DNA of 45,553 nucleotides, taken from Thermoflexus sp. (GTDB lineage: Bacteria; Chloroflexota; Anaerolineae; Thermoflexales; Thermoflexaceae). The notes beneath the pieces are model-generated. The model searched no databases, had not been told where the DNA came from, and saw only the letters and a list, made by a program, of their open reading frames with translations. A program made the translations under genes and the position numbers. Shown here piece by piece: positions 15,421-23,918 of this stretch; position 1 is the stretch's first letter; each line of letters begins with the position of its first letter. The stretch lies in NCBI RefSeq assembly GCF_034432235.1, contig NZ_DAOUCJ010000007.1:1-45553 (forward strand), written 5' to 3'.

Positions 15421-16755
15421 TCAGCGGATCTGAAAGCGCTCCTTTCCGATCCGCAGAACGACCGGGCCCGGGGTGGATAAGGCGAACCGCAATTCGAATC
15501 CCAGGTTTCGGCCCGCCGGGATCATCCAGGGAAGCGCCGGGGAAGCCTCCATCAGCGGCACCGGCTGGCCCTCCGGCCCGATCAGTTCCACCTCCGTTGC
15601 CTCCAGTGTCACCGGTTGATCGCCTGGATTCCCGATCCCTCCCCGGATGACCAGCGCCTGCTCCTCGGGCATCCACTGGGCGCTCTGGATCTGGATCTGG
15701 AGCAGGGCTTCCGGCTCCGGCGTCGGGGTGGGGCGAGGGAGCTCAAACTCCACCTCCACCGGAGCGGTTCGCCCCGGAAATGGATTGAACTGCCAGACCA
15801 GAACTCCCTCTGCGCTGTTGCGAGGAACGAGATAGGCGACCTGCCCGCTCACCGTTCCGCCCGGGGCGATCCGGCCGGATGGAACCGGGACGCCCTCCAG
15901 CGGGGTGGGCTGATATCGTCGCCCGGCGACATCGACCAGATTCATCTCAAAGCGCTCGAGCGCCAGAGGCTCTCCCCCCGTATGGACGATCTCGAACCGG
16001 AGCACCACCCCCACAAAATCCGCAGGGATCCCGGGCCCGTTCCAGCGCGGATCCGCGCTTTCCAGCGTCAAACGGATCGATCCCACCTGCACCGGGAGGC
16101 CGATCGGAACCCGCCCAGCGGTTAGGAGCTCAGAGGACCCTTCCGGAAGCGGGGAGGCCGTCACCGCCCATCGCGGCTCCCCACCCACCAGCAACAGCGT
16201 AAGCCCTGGGCGGTGCTGGGAGAGGATTGCCGTATCCTCAGGCCGCACCTGTTGCCGGCCGGAGACCTGAAATCGAAGCGCCGGTCCCGCGCTCATCTCC
16301 ACCTCCACGATATCGCCCTCCCGCAATCCCTCGATCAGACGCCGGGTTTCCAGACGATCGGGCAGGCCGAACACCAGATTCGCGAACGTTCCTTCCATCC
16401 AGTAAGCCGTATCGCTCCGCCCGCGTGGAACCGGCCAGCTTCCCCCTCGCACGGCGAGGGGAGCCACCCGGAAGGTTACCTCCTTCACCCGAATCCGAAG
16501 CGGAAATGGGAAGGAAGGAGTCCCCATCCCTCCGACCGGCGATGGCAAAGCCGGTTGCGCGGCGCGAACCAGCAGAACAAGGCCGGCGATGAACAGAACC
16601 AGCCCTATCCCCCCCATGCTCGCGCTGGCCAGCAGCACCGGGCGAAGGGTCGGAGGGATCTGCTCCCAGCGCCCTCGCGCCTGTTCCCGCCAGCGGGAGA
16701 GGAGGATCCGAACCCTCCTCTCGAACTCCGACGGCTTTCCCTCCGGCTCAATCAT
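15421..16755 (-). CDS. Single-pass membrane protein with extracytoplasmic beta domains
   Basis: A 444-residue protein of unknown function. Residues ~1-40 are basic and cytoplasmic, and ~42-63 form one membrane segment (SMGGIGLVLFIAGLVLLVRA). The rest is outside. An immunoglobulin-like segment (VVLRFEIVHTGGEPLALERF onward to GRIAPGGTVSGQVAYLV, ~250-315) resembles DUF4352-type domains. A short proline/threonine stretch (RPTPTPEPE) leads to a second beta domain. ATG 16755 is favoured over 16770 because GGAGGGTGGG lies directly upstream. Its start is 24 bp from the end of the upstream exported protein, so the two are probably co-transcribed. Confidence 0.7.
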   Translation of the reverse strand: MIEPEGKPSEFERRVRILLSRWREQARGRWEQIPPTLRPVLLASASMGGIGLVLFIAGLVLLVRAAQPALPSPVGGMGTPSFPFPLRIRVKEVTFRVAPLAVRGGSWPVPRGRSDTAYWMEGTFANLVFGLPDRLETRRLIEGLREGDIVEVEMSAGPALRFQVSGRQQVRPEDTAILSQHRPGLTLLLVGGEPRWAVTASPLPEGSSELLTAGRVPIGLPVQVGSIRLTLESADPRWNGPGIPADFVGVVLRFEIVHTGGEPLALERFEMNLVDVAGRRYQPTPLEGVPVPSGRIAPGGTVSGQVAYLVPRNSAEGVLVWQFNPFPGRTAPVEVEFELPRPTPTPEPEALLQIQIQSAQWMPEEQALVIRGGIGNPGDQPVTLEATEVELIGPEGQPVPLMEASPALPWMIPAGRNLGFELRFALSTPGPVVLRIGKERFQIR

Positions 16756-16779
16756 CCCACCCTCCAGCAAATCCGGGGA

Positions 16780-18210
16780 TCAGGGCAGGCGCGTCGGCAT
16801 AGAGATCGGGTTCAACCGAACAGTCACCACCCCGCCGTTCTCCACCGAACGAACAATGCCCAGATAAGGGATCACCAGACGCACGCGGCCTTCCGCGAAT
16901 CCGTGGAGGATCACCCGCCCTGCTTCATCGGTGGTCCCACGAGCGATCACCTGTCCTCCCCGGAGGCTGATCAGCCATGCCGGCAGATCCACGACTCCCT
17001 CCCCGGGATCCGGCGCGCCGTTGCCATTGGCATCGTAATAGACCTCCACCGTCACCTCGATTCGTTGCCCGGCCGGCGTGGGAGCAGGCGTTAACGCCTG
17101 GACCCGCAGGCGTATGGGCGTGGGAGTGGCGGTCGGGATCGGGGTGAACGTAGGGAACGGCGTGGCGGTGGGCGGCGGGGGAATTTCTATGATCGGCCGC
17201 GGGGTGCGGGTCGGCGTGGGGGTGGGGGTCGGCGGCAAGCCGACCGTGCATTGCAAGCTGTAACCGGAGCCATAGACGATCCCCCGCCCCCCCTGCCCGA
17301 CCAGCACATACATCCAGCCCTCCCATGTCACCGTGACCGTCACCCGGCTCCGGAGCTCCCCGGCCCGCGGATCCACATCGTCGTTGCCCGCGATCCCGTT
17401 CCGGTTCGCATCGTAGATGATCATGTTCGTGTCCGTCCCCGGGGTGAGATCCAGGGTCTCGCAGGTCACCACCATCCCCGGCTTCACCCAGAGCTTGAAG
17501 AAATCATTGTCCTCCGTCCCGGGAACCAGCGGGACGAAGTTCAGGCCCGTATATTTCACCCCGAGGCCGATCAGCGTGGCGTGATCGAAATCATAGTTCG
17601 GCTCGAACGCATCGGGGGTCCCCGCCGGGGTCGCCGTGGGCAGCGGCGTGGGCGTGGCGGTCGGGGGTGGTGTGCCGGTCGGTGTCGGCGTCAACGTGGG
17701 GGTAGGAGTCGCTGTCCCCAGCGTTTGCGCTGTCAAAGTATAAGTGTCCGTGACAGAGGATAAGTTCTGAACTTGTAAGTAAACAATCGCATTTGAAGAC
17801 TGAAACCATCGAAGATGCGCCGTTGGGCCACTGCTCCAGCAAGGCACATTGCGAATCCCTTCTTCCTCACAAACGAAAAGCTGATTCCCATTAAAATCTT
17901 GTAAAGAGATTCCTACCCTCAACATGGAAGTCGAAGGGACAGTAACAGTGATCAAATATACATTCCCACCCACATACGCAATTTTGAAATAATCTATATC
18001 TCCAGGCGTCAGCGTTTCATTACAATTCGCGGGATTAGCTAAAGTCCCAACGTTGATAGATTGGGTTGTCGTGATATAATTATTGTCCGGTTCACCGACA
18101 CAGGCGGATTGAGCATACACGGAAGGATTTGGAGAGAGGCTCGGATAAACCCCCAGAAGAAGGATCAGGATACCTGCCCCTGCAGCGCCGATCAGCCATC
18201 GAGTTCTCAT
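16780..18210 (-). CDS. Exported protein with PPC-like domains and Pro/Thr linkers
   Basis: A 476-residue secreted or anchored protein. Residues 1-~34 are a signal peptide (RTRWLIGAAGAGILILLLGV, cleavage near VYAQS). Two PPC-like beta domains follow (~35-160 and ~195-320, the latter with DAFEPNYDFDHATLIGLGV and DNDFFKLWV). They are separated by TPTPT-type linkers (~162-194 and ~322-375). The C-terminal domain (~385-465) contains YYDANGNGAPDPGEGVVDLP, an SdrD/CNA-B-like or Ca-binding loop pattern. GGAGG precedes ATG 18210. The first PPC-like domain is encoded by much AT-richer DNA (about 17735-18115) than the rest. Probably a cell-surface protein; binding partner unknown. Confidence 0.75.
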   Translation of the reverse strand: MRTRWLIGAAGAGILILLLGVYPSLSPNPSVYAQSACVGEPDNNYITTTQSINVGTLANPANCNETLTPGDIDYFKIAYVGGNVYLITVTVPSTSMLRVGISLQDFNGNQLFVCEEEGIRNVPCWSSGPTAHLRWFQSSNAIVYLQVQNLSSVTDTYTLTAQTLGTATPTPTLTPTPTGTPPPTATPTPLPTATPAGTPDAFEPNYDFDHATLIGLGVKYTGLNFVPLVPGTEDNDFFKLWVKPGMVVTCETLDLTPGTDTNMIIYDANRNGIAGNDDVDPRAGELRSRVTVTVTWEGWMYVLVGQGGRGIVYGSGYSLQCTVGLPPTPTPTPTRTPRPIIEIPPPPTATPFPTFTPIPTATPTPIRLRVQALTPAPTPAGQRIEVTVEVYYDANGNGAPDPGEGVVDLPAWLISLRGGQVIARGTTDEAGRVILHGFAEGRVRLVIPYLGIVRSVENGGVVTVRLNPISMPTRLP

Positions 18211-18309
18211 CCCGGACCTCCACTCCATGGATTCCTGGGAGATGCGGAGCCCCCCGCGAAGCCGCGGCTTTCCAGCGGCCTGTTGGATTCTTGAACCCTC
18301 CCGGTTCGC

Positions 18310-18660
18310 TCAGCCCAGCTTCCGGATGCGCTGGATCAATTCTTCCATGGGAAACGGCTTTAATAAAAACGCATCCGCCCCTGCGGCCCGCGCAGCCGTT
18401 TCCTGATCATCCCCGGAAACCACAATCACCCGCACCCCTCTGAGGTCTGGGTCTTCCCGCAACGAACGCAATAGCCCGGGCGCTCTCGTCTTCCCCAGAT
18501 AGAAGTCCATCACGACCACGTTCGGCCGGGCTTCCCGGATGCAATCCAGGGCCTGTTCGGGGGATGGGCAGATTACCGCCGCATAGCCCTCGAATTCCAG
18601 CAGGGTGGCCAACATCCGGGCCATCTGAGGGTCATCCTCGATGATCATGACGGTCGCCAT
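18310..18660 (-). CDS. Stand-alone response regulator receiver protein
   Basis: A 116-residue CheY-like receiver domain with no output domain. MIIEDDPQ near the N-terminus gives the acidic pocket. VVVMDFYLGKTRAPG contains the phosphoacceptor aspartate (about residue 51), VIVVSGDD the Ser/Thr switch, and FLLKPFPMEELIQRI the conserved Lys. ATG 18660 is chosen; the frame extends upstream to 18720 without conserved sequence. No histidine kinase is in the window, so its partner is unknown. Confidence 0.9.
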   Translation of the reverse strand: MATVMIIEDDPQMARMLATLLEFEGYAAVICPSPEQALDCIREARPNVVVMDFYLGKTRAPGLLRSLREDPDLRGVRVIVVSGDDQETAARAAGADAFLLKPFPMEELIQRIRKLG

Positions 18661-18735
18661 AGGCAGCGCATCCAACCAGGGCGGGAGAGATGTTCCCGGG
18701 GGCCGGGGGGTGAGGTCCAAGGACCCCTCCCCCGG

Positions 18736-18766
18736 CCCCTCCCCGAAACGGGGAGGGGGGATTTTT
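18736..18766. repeat. GC-rich palindromic intergenic element
   Basis: CCCCTCCCCG (18736-18745) and CGGGGAGGGG (18749-18758) form a 10-bp perfect hairpin with an AAA loop, then ATTTTT on the plus strand. It lies between the end of lon and the response regulator, both on the minus strand, so the T-run is on the wrong side to terminate them. It looks like a dispersed palindromic repeat of the kind common in Chloroflexota intergenic DNA. Confidence 0.45.
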
Positions 18767-18795
18767 AGGCTCCCCCTTCCCTCCGTGGGTCCGGA

Positions 18796-21408
18796 TTATC
18801 GGGAGGAGCGCCCCGTTTTCGCTTTCGCCGGCGCGCGGGAGCGCCGCGCTCCGTCTTTGGAGACGGCCCGGGCGCTTTCCCGACGGTCTTGCAAGGCCAC
18901 CTGCAGGGCCTCCTCGATGGTCTCCACCAGCACGAACTGCATCGCCTGGCGGACGTCCTCGGGGACGTCCTCCAGATCCTTCTCGTTCCGCTTCGGAAGG
19001 ATCACGGTGCGCAAACCCACCCGGTGGGCGGCCAGCACCTTCTCCTTGATCCCTCCCACGGGCAGCACCTTCCCCCGCAGGGTGATCTCCCCGGTCATCC
19101 CCACATCCGGCCGCACCGGGCGCTCGGTGAGCAGGGAGACGAGGGCGGTGACGATGGTGATGCCCGCCGAGGGGCCATCCTTGGGCACGGCGCCCGCCGG
19201 CACGTGAATGTGGATATCGCTCTGCTCGAAGAACCGTTCCGGGATCCCGTAATCCTTCGCGTGGGCCCGCACGTAGCTCAAGGCCGCCTGGGCGGACTCC
19301 CGCATGACCTCCCCCAGGGAGCCGGTGAGGACAAACCCCTTGCTCCCCGGCATCCGCGTCGCTTCAATAAAGAGCACATCGCCCCCCGTCGGCGTCCACG
19401 CCAGCCCGATGGCTACCCCCGGGACCTCCACCCGCTGGGTGATCTCCTCCTCGGTGAACAGCGGCTTGCCCAGATAGCGGGGGACATCCTCCGCGTCCAC
19501 CAGGGCGGCTTCTGTGGCGCCTTCAGCGATGCGGGTGGCCACCTTGCGGCAGACCCGTCCGATGGCCCGCTCCAGGTTCCGGACTCCCGCCTCGCGGGTG
19601 TATTCCCGGATGATGCGGCGCACCGCCGCTTCGGTGAAGGTGATCTCCCCGGGCAACAGGCCGTTCTCCCGCAGCTGCCGCGGGATCAGATAGCCCATCG
19701 CGATGTGGAACTTCTCTGTCTCCGTGTAGCCCGGGATGAAGATGATCTCCATTCGATCCCGAAGGGGCGCGGGGATGGTGTCCAGCTGGTTGGCGGTGCA
19801 GATGAAGAGCACCTGGGAGAGATCAAAAGGCACATCGAGATAATGATCCCGGAACTCTCGGTTCTGCTCGGGATCCAGCACCTCCAGCAACGCCGAAGCG
19901 GGATCGCCCCGCCAGTCCGCCCCGATCTTATCCACCTCGTCCAGCATGAAGACCGGGTTGCGGGATTCCACCCGGCGCAGCGCCTGGATGATGCGCCCGG
20001 GCATGGCCCCCACGTAGGTCCGGCGGAAGCCGCGGATCTCCGCCTCGTCGCGGATGCCGCCCAGGGCGATGCGGGTGAACTTGCGCCCCATCGCGCGGGC
20101 GATCGATTGACCCAGGGAGGTTTTCCCTACCCCCGGCGGTCCCACGAAGCAGAGGATAGCCCCCTCGCGGGCCCGGCGGATGTAGTCCCGGGTTTCCAGC
20201 TCCTCCAGCTGCGCTGCCCGTTCCTGTTTCAACTTGCGCACCGCCAGATACTCCAGGATCCGCTCCTTGACATCCTGGAGGCCGTAGTGATCCTCATCCA
20301 GGACTTTACGGGCGTGGGCGACATCCAGGTTGTCGGGGGTCGTCTTGTTCCAGGGGAGGCTGACCATCCAGTCCAGATAAGTGCGAATTACGCCGTATTC
20401 GGCGGAGGCGGGGGGCAGCTTGGCCATGCGCTCCAGCTCCCGCAGAGCCTCCCGTCGGGCTTCCGGCGGCATCCCGGCTTCCTCGATCTTCCGCCGGAAC
20501 TCCTCGACCTCCATCTGGTGCTCATCGGCCTCGCCCAGCTCCCGGCGGATCGCCTCCAGCTGCTGGCGGAGGAAGAACTCCCGCTGCATTTTCTCCACCT
20601 GGGCCTGGGCCTCCGACTGGATCTTGCGGCCCAGCTCCAGGACCTCGATCTCGCGGGTCAGGAGGGCGATGAGCTTATGCAGCTTCGCGGCCACGTCGTC
20701 CAGCTCCAGGATCTCCTGAGCCTCCTGGAGGGACATCCGGAGATATGTGGCCACCGCATAGGCCAGCTGCTTCGGATCCTCCACCGCCATCGCCATCGAC
20801 CCCAGCTGATCCGGGAGGCCGGGGATCAGCTCCACCATGCGGGCGAAGAGCTCGGCGGTCTTGCGGCGAAGGGCTTCCAGCTCTGGACCCGGGGTCATGG
20901 TCTCCGGGTGGCGCTCCACGCGGGCCTTCAGGTAGGGCTGGGTGGCCGTGTATTCCGTGATGCGGATCCGCTCCAGGCCCAGGACCAGGATCCGCATCGT
21001 GCCGTCGGGCATCCGGAGCAGACGCTGGATGAGGGCCAGCGTGCCCACCGTGTAACAGTCCTCGGGCATGGGCTCTTCCAGCTCCGGCCGCTTACTGGCC
21101 ACCAACCCGATCAGCTTCCTGCCCAGGACGGCATCATCGATCAGCCGGATGGACCGGGGCTGCCCGATGGCCAGAGGGACCACGGTCAGCGGGTAAACCA
21201 CCACGCCCCGCAGGGGAAGGATGGGCAGCTCCTCCGGGATCTCCACCGCGGGCTCCGCCTGGCCCCGCCCGGCCTCCGGCTGGATCCCCATCGGGGGGAT
21301 TTCTTCGCCTTCCTCGCCCAGGAAATAGCCTTCCCAATCGAGCCCAAACGGTCGCATCCCCATTGCGATCATCCTCATTCCGCTTCGAATGACCGGTTGA
21401 GCGCTCAC
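18796..21408 (-). CDS. lon: ATP-dependent Lon protease
   Basis: An 870-residue cytoplasmic AAA+ protease degrading misfolded and regulatory proteins. Order: N-terminal substrate-binding domain (~60-255, LPILPLRGVVVYPLTVVPLA), coiled linker, AAA+ module with Walker A GPPGVGKTS (~424) and Walker B FMLDEVDKIG, and the C-terminal protease domain. The catalytic Ser is in KDGPSAGIT (~744) and the catalytic Lys in IKEKVLAAHRVG (~788). The start is GTG 21408, overlapping the hsp20 stop by 4 bp, so translation is coupled. An N-terminal ~60-residue extension precedes the conserved domain. Confidence 0.96.
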   Translation of the reverse strand: MSAQPVIRSGMRMIAMGMRPFGLDWEGYFLGEEGEEIPPMGIQPEAGRGQAEPAVEIPEELPILPLRGVVVYPLTVVPLAIGQPRSIRLIDDAVLGRKLIGLVASKRPELEEPMPEDCYTVGTLALIQRLLRMPDGTMRILVLGLERIRITEYTATQPYLKARVERHPETMTPGPELEALRRKTAELFARMVELIPGLPDQLGSMAMAVEDPKQLAYAVATYLRMSLQEAQEILELDDVAAKLHKLIALLTREIEVLELGRKIQSEAQAQVEKMQREFFLRQQLEAIRRELGEADEHQMEVEEFRRKIEEAGMPPEARREALRELERMAKLPPASAEYGVIRTYLDWMVSLPWNKTTPDNLDVAHARKVLDEDHYGLQDVKERILEYLAVRKLKQERAAQLEELETRDYIRRAREGAILCFVGPPGVGKTSLGQSIARAMGRKFTRIALGGIRDEAEIRGFRRTYVGAMPGRIIQALRRVESRNPVFMLDEVDKIGADWRGDPASALLEVLDPEQNREFRDHYLDVPFDLSQVLFICTANQLDTIPAPLRDRMEIIFIPGYTETEKFHIAMGYLIPRQLRENGLLPGEITFTEAAVRRIIREYTREAGVRNLERAIGRVCRKVATRIAEGATEAALVDAEDVPRYLGKPLFTEEEITQRVEVPGVAIGLAWTPTGGDVLFIEATRMPGSKGFVLTGSLGEVMRESAQAALSYVRAHAKDYGIPERFFEQSDIHIHVPAGAVPKDGPSAGITIVTALVSLLTERPVRPDVGMTGEITLRGKVLPVGGIKEKVLAAHRVGLRTVILPKRNEKDLEDVPEDVRQAMQFVLVETIEEALQVALQDRRESARAVSKDGARRSRAPAKAKTGRSSR

Positions 21409-21854
21409 GAGTTTGGCTCCGATCGGATCTGCAGACGCCGCGGCGTCCGCACCGTAATGGTCAGCGGCGGCTTCTTGGGAAGCGTCACAATCAGGAAGCC
21501 GTCGCGATAGGTCGCCTGGGCCGCCTCCGCATCCAGAGCCCAGGGGAGATAGACTTCCACATGGAATTCCCCGTAATGGATCTCCAGTTGATGATAGGCG
21601 ACCTTGGGGGTGGGATCGTGCCGGTAGCCGCTGATCACCAGCCAGCGATCGTGCAGCGCCACCATCACGTCCTCAGGGCGCAACCCGGCGATCTCCACCC
21701 GCACCACCACGGCCTCATCGGTTTCATAGACATCCGTGGGGGGACGCCAGGCGTTCCCATGGCGCAACAGCCATCGCTGACGGGTCAGGATATCCTGAAG
21801 GAGGCGCTCCATCTGGGATTCGAACCGATCGAAGGCTCGCTCGAACTCATCCAT
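21405..21854 (-). CDS. Hsp20/alpha-crystallin small heat-shock protein
   Basis: A 149-residue holdase chaperone. The alpha-crystallin domain spans ~38-135. It includes PPTDVYETDEAVVVRVEIAG, LRPEDVMVALHDRWLVISGY and the terminal DGFLIVTLPKK. The C-terminal I-x-I/V motif is present as ITVRTPRRL-type sequence. First gene of an operon with lon; their 4-bp overlap joins an aggregation-preventing chaperone to a protease. An extended -10 promoter lies about 60 bp upstream. No CIRCE or HrcA palindrome was seen. Confidence 0.93.
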   Translation of the reverse strand: MDEFERAFDRFESQMERLLQDILTRQRWLLRHGNAWRPPTDVYETDEAVVVRVEIAGLRPEDVMVALHDRWLVISGYRHDPTPKVAYHQLEIHYGEFHVEVYLPWALDAEAAQATYRDGFLIVTLPKKPPLTITVRTPRRLQIRSEPNS

Positions 21855-21911
21855 GGAAAGCGCTCCGCTGCCGGCTCTCGGATCTTTTTAGGGGCCTTCC
21901 CGATCACTCTG

Positions 21912-21920
21912 ATTGTAACA
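21912..21920 (-). promoter_or_regulatory. Extended -10 promoter of the hsp20-lon operon
   Basis: On the minus strand TGTTACAAT fits TGnTATAAT. The -35 region is weak. The predicted 5' leader is about 50 bases. Confidence 0.5.
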
Positions 21921-21997
21921 CATTTCCCCGCCGCCTTTCGCATCGATGTCCCCTATCCCCCAGGGCTTTTCGAAGATCTTACCCATCCCGACAGGAG

Positions 21998-22047
21998 GTG
22001 GGGGGACACCCCCCACAGCCCCCCGGCAGGGGGCTTTTGCCCCCTGC
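21998..22047. repeat. Double-hairpin GC-rich intergenic element
   Basis: Two adjacent palindromes are seen: GTGGGGGG/CCCCCCAC (21998-22016, three-base loop) and GCAGGGGGC/GCCCCCTGC (22026-22047, TTTT loop). It lies in the gap between hsp20 and csaA, which are divergent, so a terminator role is unlikely. It has the look of a dispersed palindromic repeat. Confidence 0.45.
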
Positions 22048-22103
22048 ACCCACTTATAGAACATTGTAAATCTCAAGTCAGACCAATGAACCCGGAGGCT
22101 CCC

Positions 22104-22442
22104 ATGGCCCTCATCACCTTTGAGGACTTCCTGAAAGTCGACATGCGGGTGGGGCGCATCCTCCGCGCCGAGCCGCATCCGCGGGCGCGCAAGCCTTCGA
22201 TCCGGCTCTGGATTGACTTCGGCCCCGAGATCGGCGTGCGGACCAGCAGCGCCGCGCTGGCGGATCGCTACCGGCCGGAGGAGCTGGTCGGGACGCTGGT
22301 GATCGCGGTGGTGAACTTCCCTCCCAAAAACGTGGCCGGCTTCAACTCCGAAGTGCTGGTCCTGGGCGTTCCCGACGAGGCCGGCCGGGTGGTTCTTCTG
22401 CGGCCCGATGCCGAGGTTCCCTTAGGCGGCCGCGTGTTCTAA
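22104..22442 (+). CDS. csaA: CsaA-type tRNA-binding domain protein
   Basis: A 112-residue OB-fold protein. FLKVDMRVGRILRAEPHPRA at the N-terminus, then LWIDFGPEIGVRTSSAALAD and VVNFPPKNVAGFNSEVLVLG, are the typical CsaA sequence. CsaA dimers bind tRNA and unfolded or preprotein chains and are described as a secretion-related chaperone. ATG 22104 is preceded by GGAGG (22094-22098); ATG 22086 is in frame but less well placed. It is followed 79 bp later by a class III aminotransferase on the same strand. Confidence 0.92.
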   Translation: MALITFEDFLKVDMRVGRILRAEPHPRARKPSIRLWIDFGPEIGVRTSSAALADRYRPEELVGTLVIAVVNFPPKNVAGFNSEVLVLGVPDEAGRVVLLRPDAEVPLGGRVF

Positions 22443-22521
22443 CATAGAGACCGGAGAGTGGGGATGGGGCGCCCCCGGTCCCCTACCCCGCCCTCGAGCT
22501 CTCCATCCGCCGGAGGTTCCC

Positions 22522-23790
22522 ATGTCGGCCAAAGCCCATCTCTCCCCCGTATGGCTGCGCATCTTCGAGCTCGAAGTCGCCCATGGCGAAGGCGTCTATC
22601 TTTACGCGACCGACGGTCGGCGCTATCTGGATTTCACCAGCGGGATCGGGGTGACCAACACCGGCCACTGCCATCCGAAGGTGGTGGCCGCGATCCAGGA
22701 ACAGGCAGCCCGCCTGCTCCACGGTCAGATCAACATCGTCATCCACCGTCCTGTGCTGGAGCTGGTGGAGGAGCTGCTCACCATTGTCCCCGCCCCGCTG
22801 GACACCTTCTTCTTCGCGAACAGCGGCGCGGAGGCGGTCGAGGCGGCGGTGAAGCTGGCCCGCTACGCCACCGGGAGGCCGAACATCATTGTCTTCCAGG
22901 GCAGCTTCCATGGGCGGACCCACATGGCCATGGCCCTGACCACCAGTAAGACGATCTATCGGGCCGGGTATCAGCCGTTGCCCGCCGGCGTCTACGTCGC
23001 GCCCTATCCATACGCCTATCGCTATGGCTGGGATGAGGAGACCACGCTTCGCTTCTGCCTTCGGGAGCTGGATCTCCTCCTCAAATCCCAGACGGCCCCG
23101 GAGGAGACAGCGGCCATCCTGGTGGAGCCCATCCTGGGCGAGGGCGGCTACGTGGTCCCCCCGCGGGGCTTTCTAACCGCCCTGCGGGAGCGGTGCGATC
23201 ATTATGGGATCCTGCTGATCGCCGATGAGGTCCAGACCGGCTTCGGGCGGACCGGGCGCTTCTTCGCGGTGGAGCATGAGGGAGTGGCGCCGGACATCCT
23301 GATCATGGCCAAGGGGATCGCCTCCGGGCTTCCGCTGTCGGGGATCGCGGCGCGGGCGGATCTGATGGCCCGCTGGAAACCCGGCGCCCACGGCGGGACC
23401 TTCGGGGCCAACGCCGTCGCATGCGCGGCGGCCGTGGCGACGATCCGGGTGATGAAAGAGGAGAAGCTCCCGGAGAACGCGGCGGCCCGGGGAACGGAGC
23501 TGCTGGAAGGCCTGCGCCGGCTGGCCCCCCGCTTCCCCGCCATCGGGGATGTGCGCGGGCGCGGCCTGATGGTGGGCGTAGAGTTCACCCGCAATGGCGA
23601 GCCGGATACCGCACTGGCGAAGGCGGTCCAGGCCGCATGTTTCCGCCGCGGCCTGCTCCTGCTCACCTGCGGAACCTACGACAACGTCATCCGCTGGATC
23701 CCGCCCCTCATCGTGACCGCCGGGCAGATCCAGGAAGGGCTCCATATCTTTGAAGAGGCCCTGGGGGAAGCTATGGAAGCCGCTGTGTAA
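22522..23790 (+). CDS. Class III PLP aminotransferase (GabT-like)
   Basis: A 422-residue omega-aminotransferase. Landmarks are FFANSGAEAVEAAVKLARYA, LLIADEVQTGFGRTGRFFAV and the Schiff-base lysine in LIMAKGIASGLPLSGI, with GGTFGANAVACAAAVATI contributing from the other subunit. It is closest in look to 4-aminobutyrate aminotransferases, but substrate cannot be fixed from sequence alone. It is distinct from LysJ (K-G-I-A-S-G-L-P in place of K-G-M-G-G-G-F-P). The end is followed by a strong convergent terminator. Confidence 0.9.
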   Translation: MSAKAHLSPVWLRIFELEVAHGEGVYLYATDGRRYLDFTSGIGVTNTGHCHPKVVAAIQEQAARLLHGQINIVIHRPVLELVEELLTIVPAPLDTFFFANSGAEAVEAAVKLARYATGRPNIIVFQGSFHGRTHMAMALTTSKTIYRAGYQPLPAGVYVAPYPYAYRYGWDEETTLRFCLRELDLLLKSQTAPEETAAILVEPILGEGGYVVPPRGFLTALRERCDHYGILLIADEVQTGFGRTGRFFAVEHEGVAPDILIMAKGIASGLPLSGIAARADLMARWKPGAHGGTFGANAVACAAAVATIRVMKEEKLPENAAARGTELLEGLRRLAPRFPAIGDVRGRGLMVGVEFTRNGEPDTALAKAVQAACFRRGLLLLTCGTYDNVIRWIPPLIVTAGQIQEGLHIFEEALGEAMEAAV

Positions 23791-23854
23791 CGGCAGGACA
23801 AGCTGCCGGGCTGGAAGGCTGTCTATATGAACCTGGATGTTCCCCCGGGAAGCT

Positions 23855-23901
23855 TCAGGGGGTCGGGCCGGTCGTTTTCAGCGACCCGCCCGACCCCCTG
23901 A
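23855..23901. terminator. Bidirectional terminator between convergent genes
   Basis: TCAGGGGGTCGGGC (23855-23868) pairs perfectly with GCCCGACCCCCTGA (23888-23901), 14 bp, with an inner GGTCG/CGACC extension. It sits between the aminotransferase (plus) and the tRNA nucleotidyltransferase (minus). There is no strong T-tract. Confidence 0.7.
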
Positions 23902-23918
23902 TAAAGCGCCACAGACCC

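Noticed and set aside
17080..17720. Repeated GGCGTGGGGGT-type units as a tandem DNA repeat or CRISPR-like array
   Set aside because: They encode the Pro/Thr linkers of the exported protein, have no fixed spacing or spacers, and stay in frame.
21398..21407. TGAGCGCTCA, matching the core of the TetR operator at 466-479
   Set aside because: It spans the lon start codon and hsp20 stop, shares only the 10-bp core, and a 10-bp palindrome of this GC content is expected by chance.
18889..21510. 873-codon open frame on the plus strand opposite lon
   Set aside because: It mirrors the lon codons. Its translation is His/Gln/Leu/Asp-rich with no motifs, and lon has all catalytic signatures. The high GC content explains the open frame.
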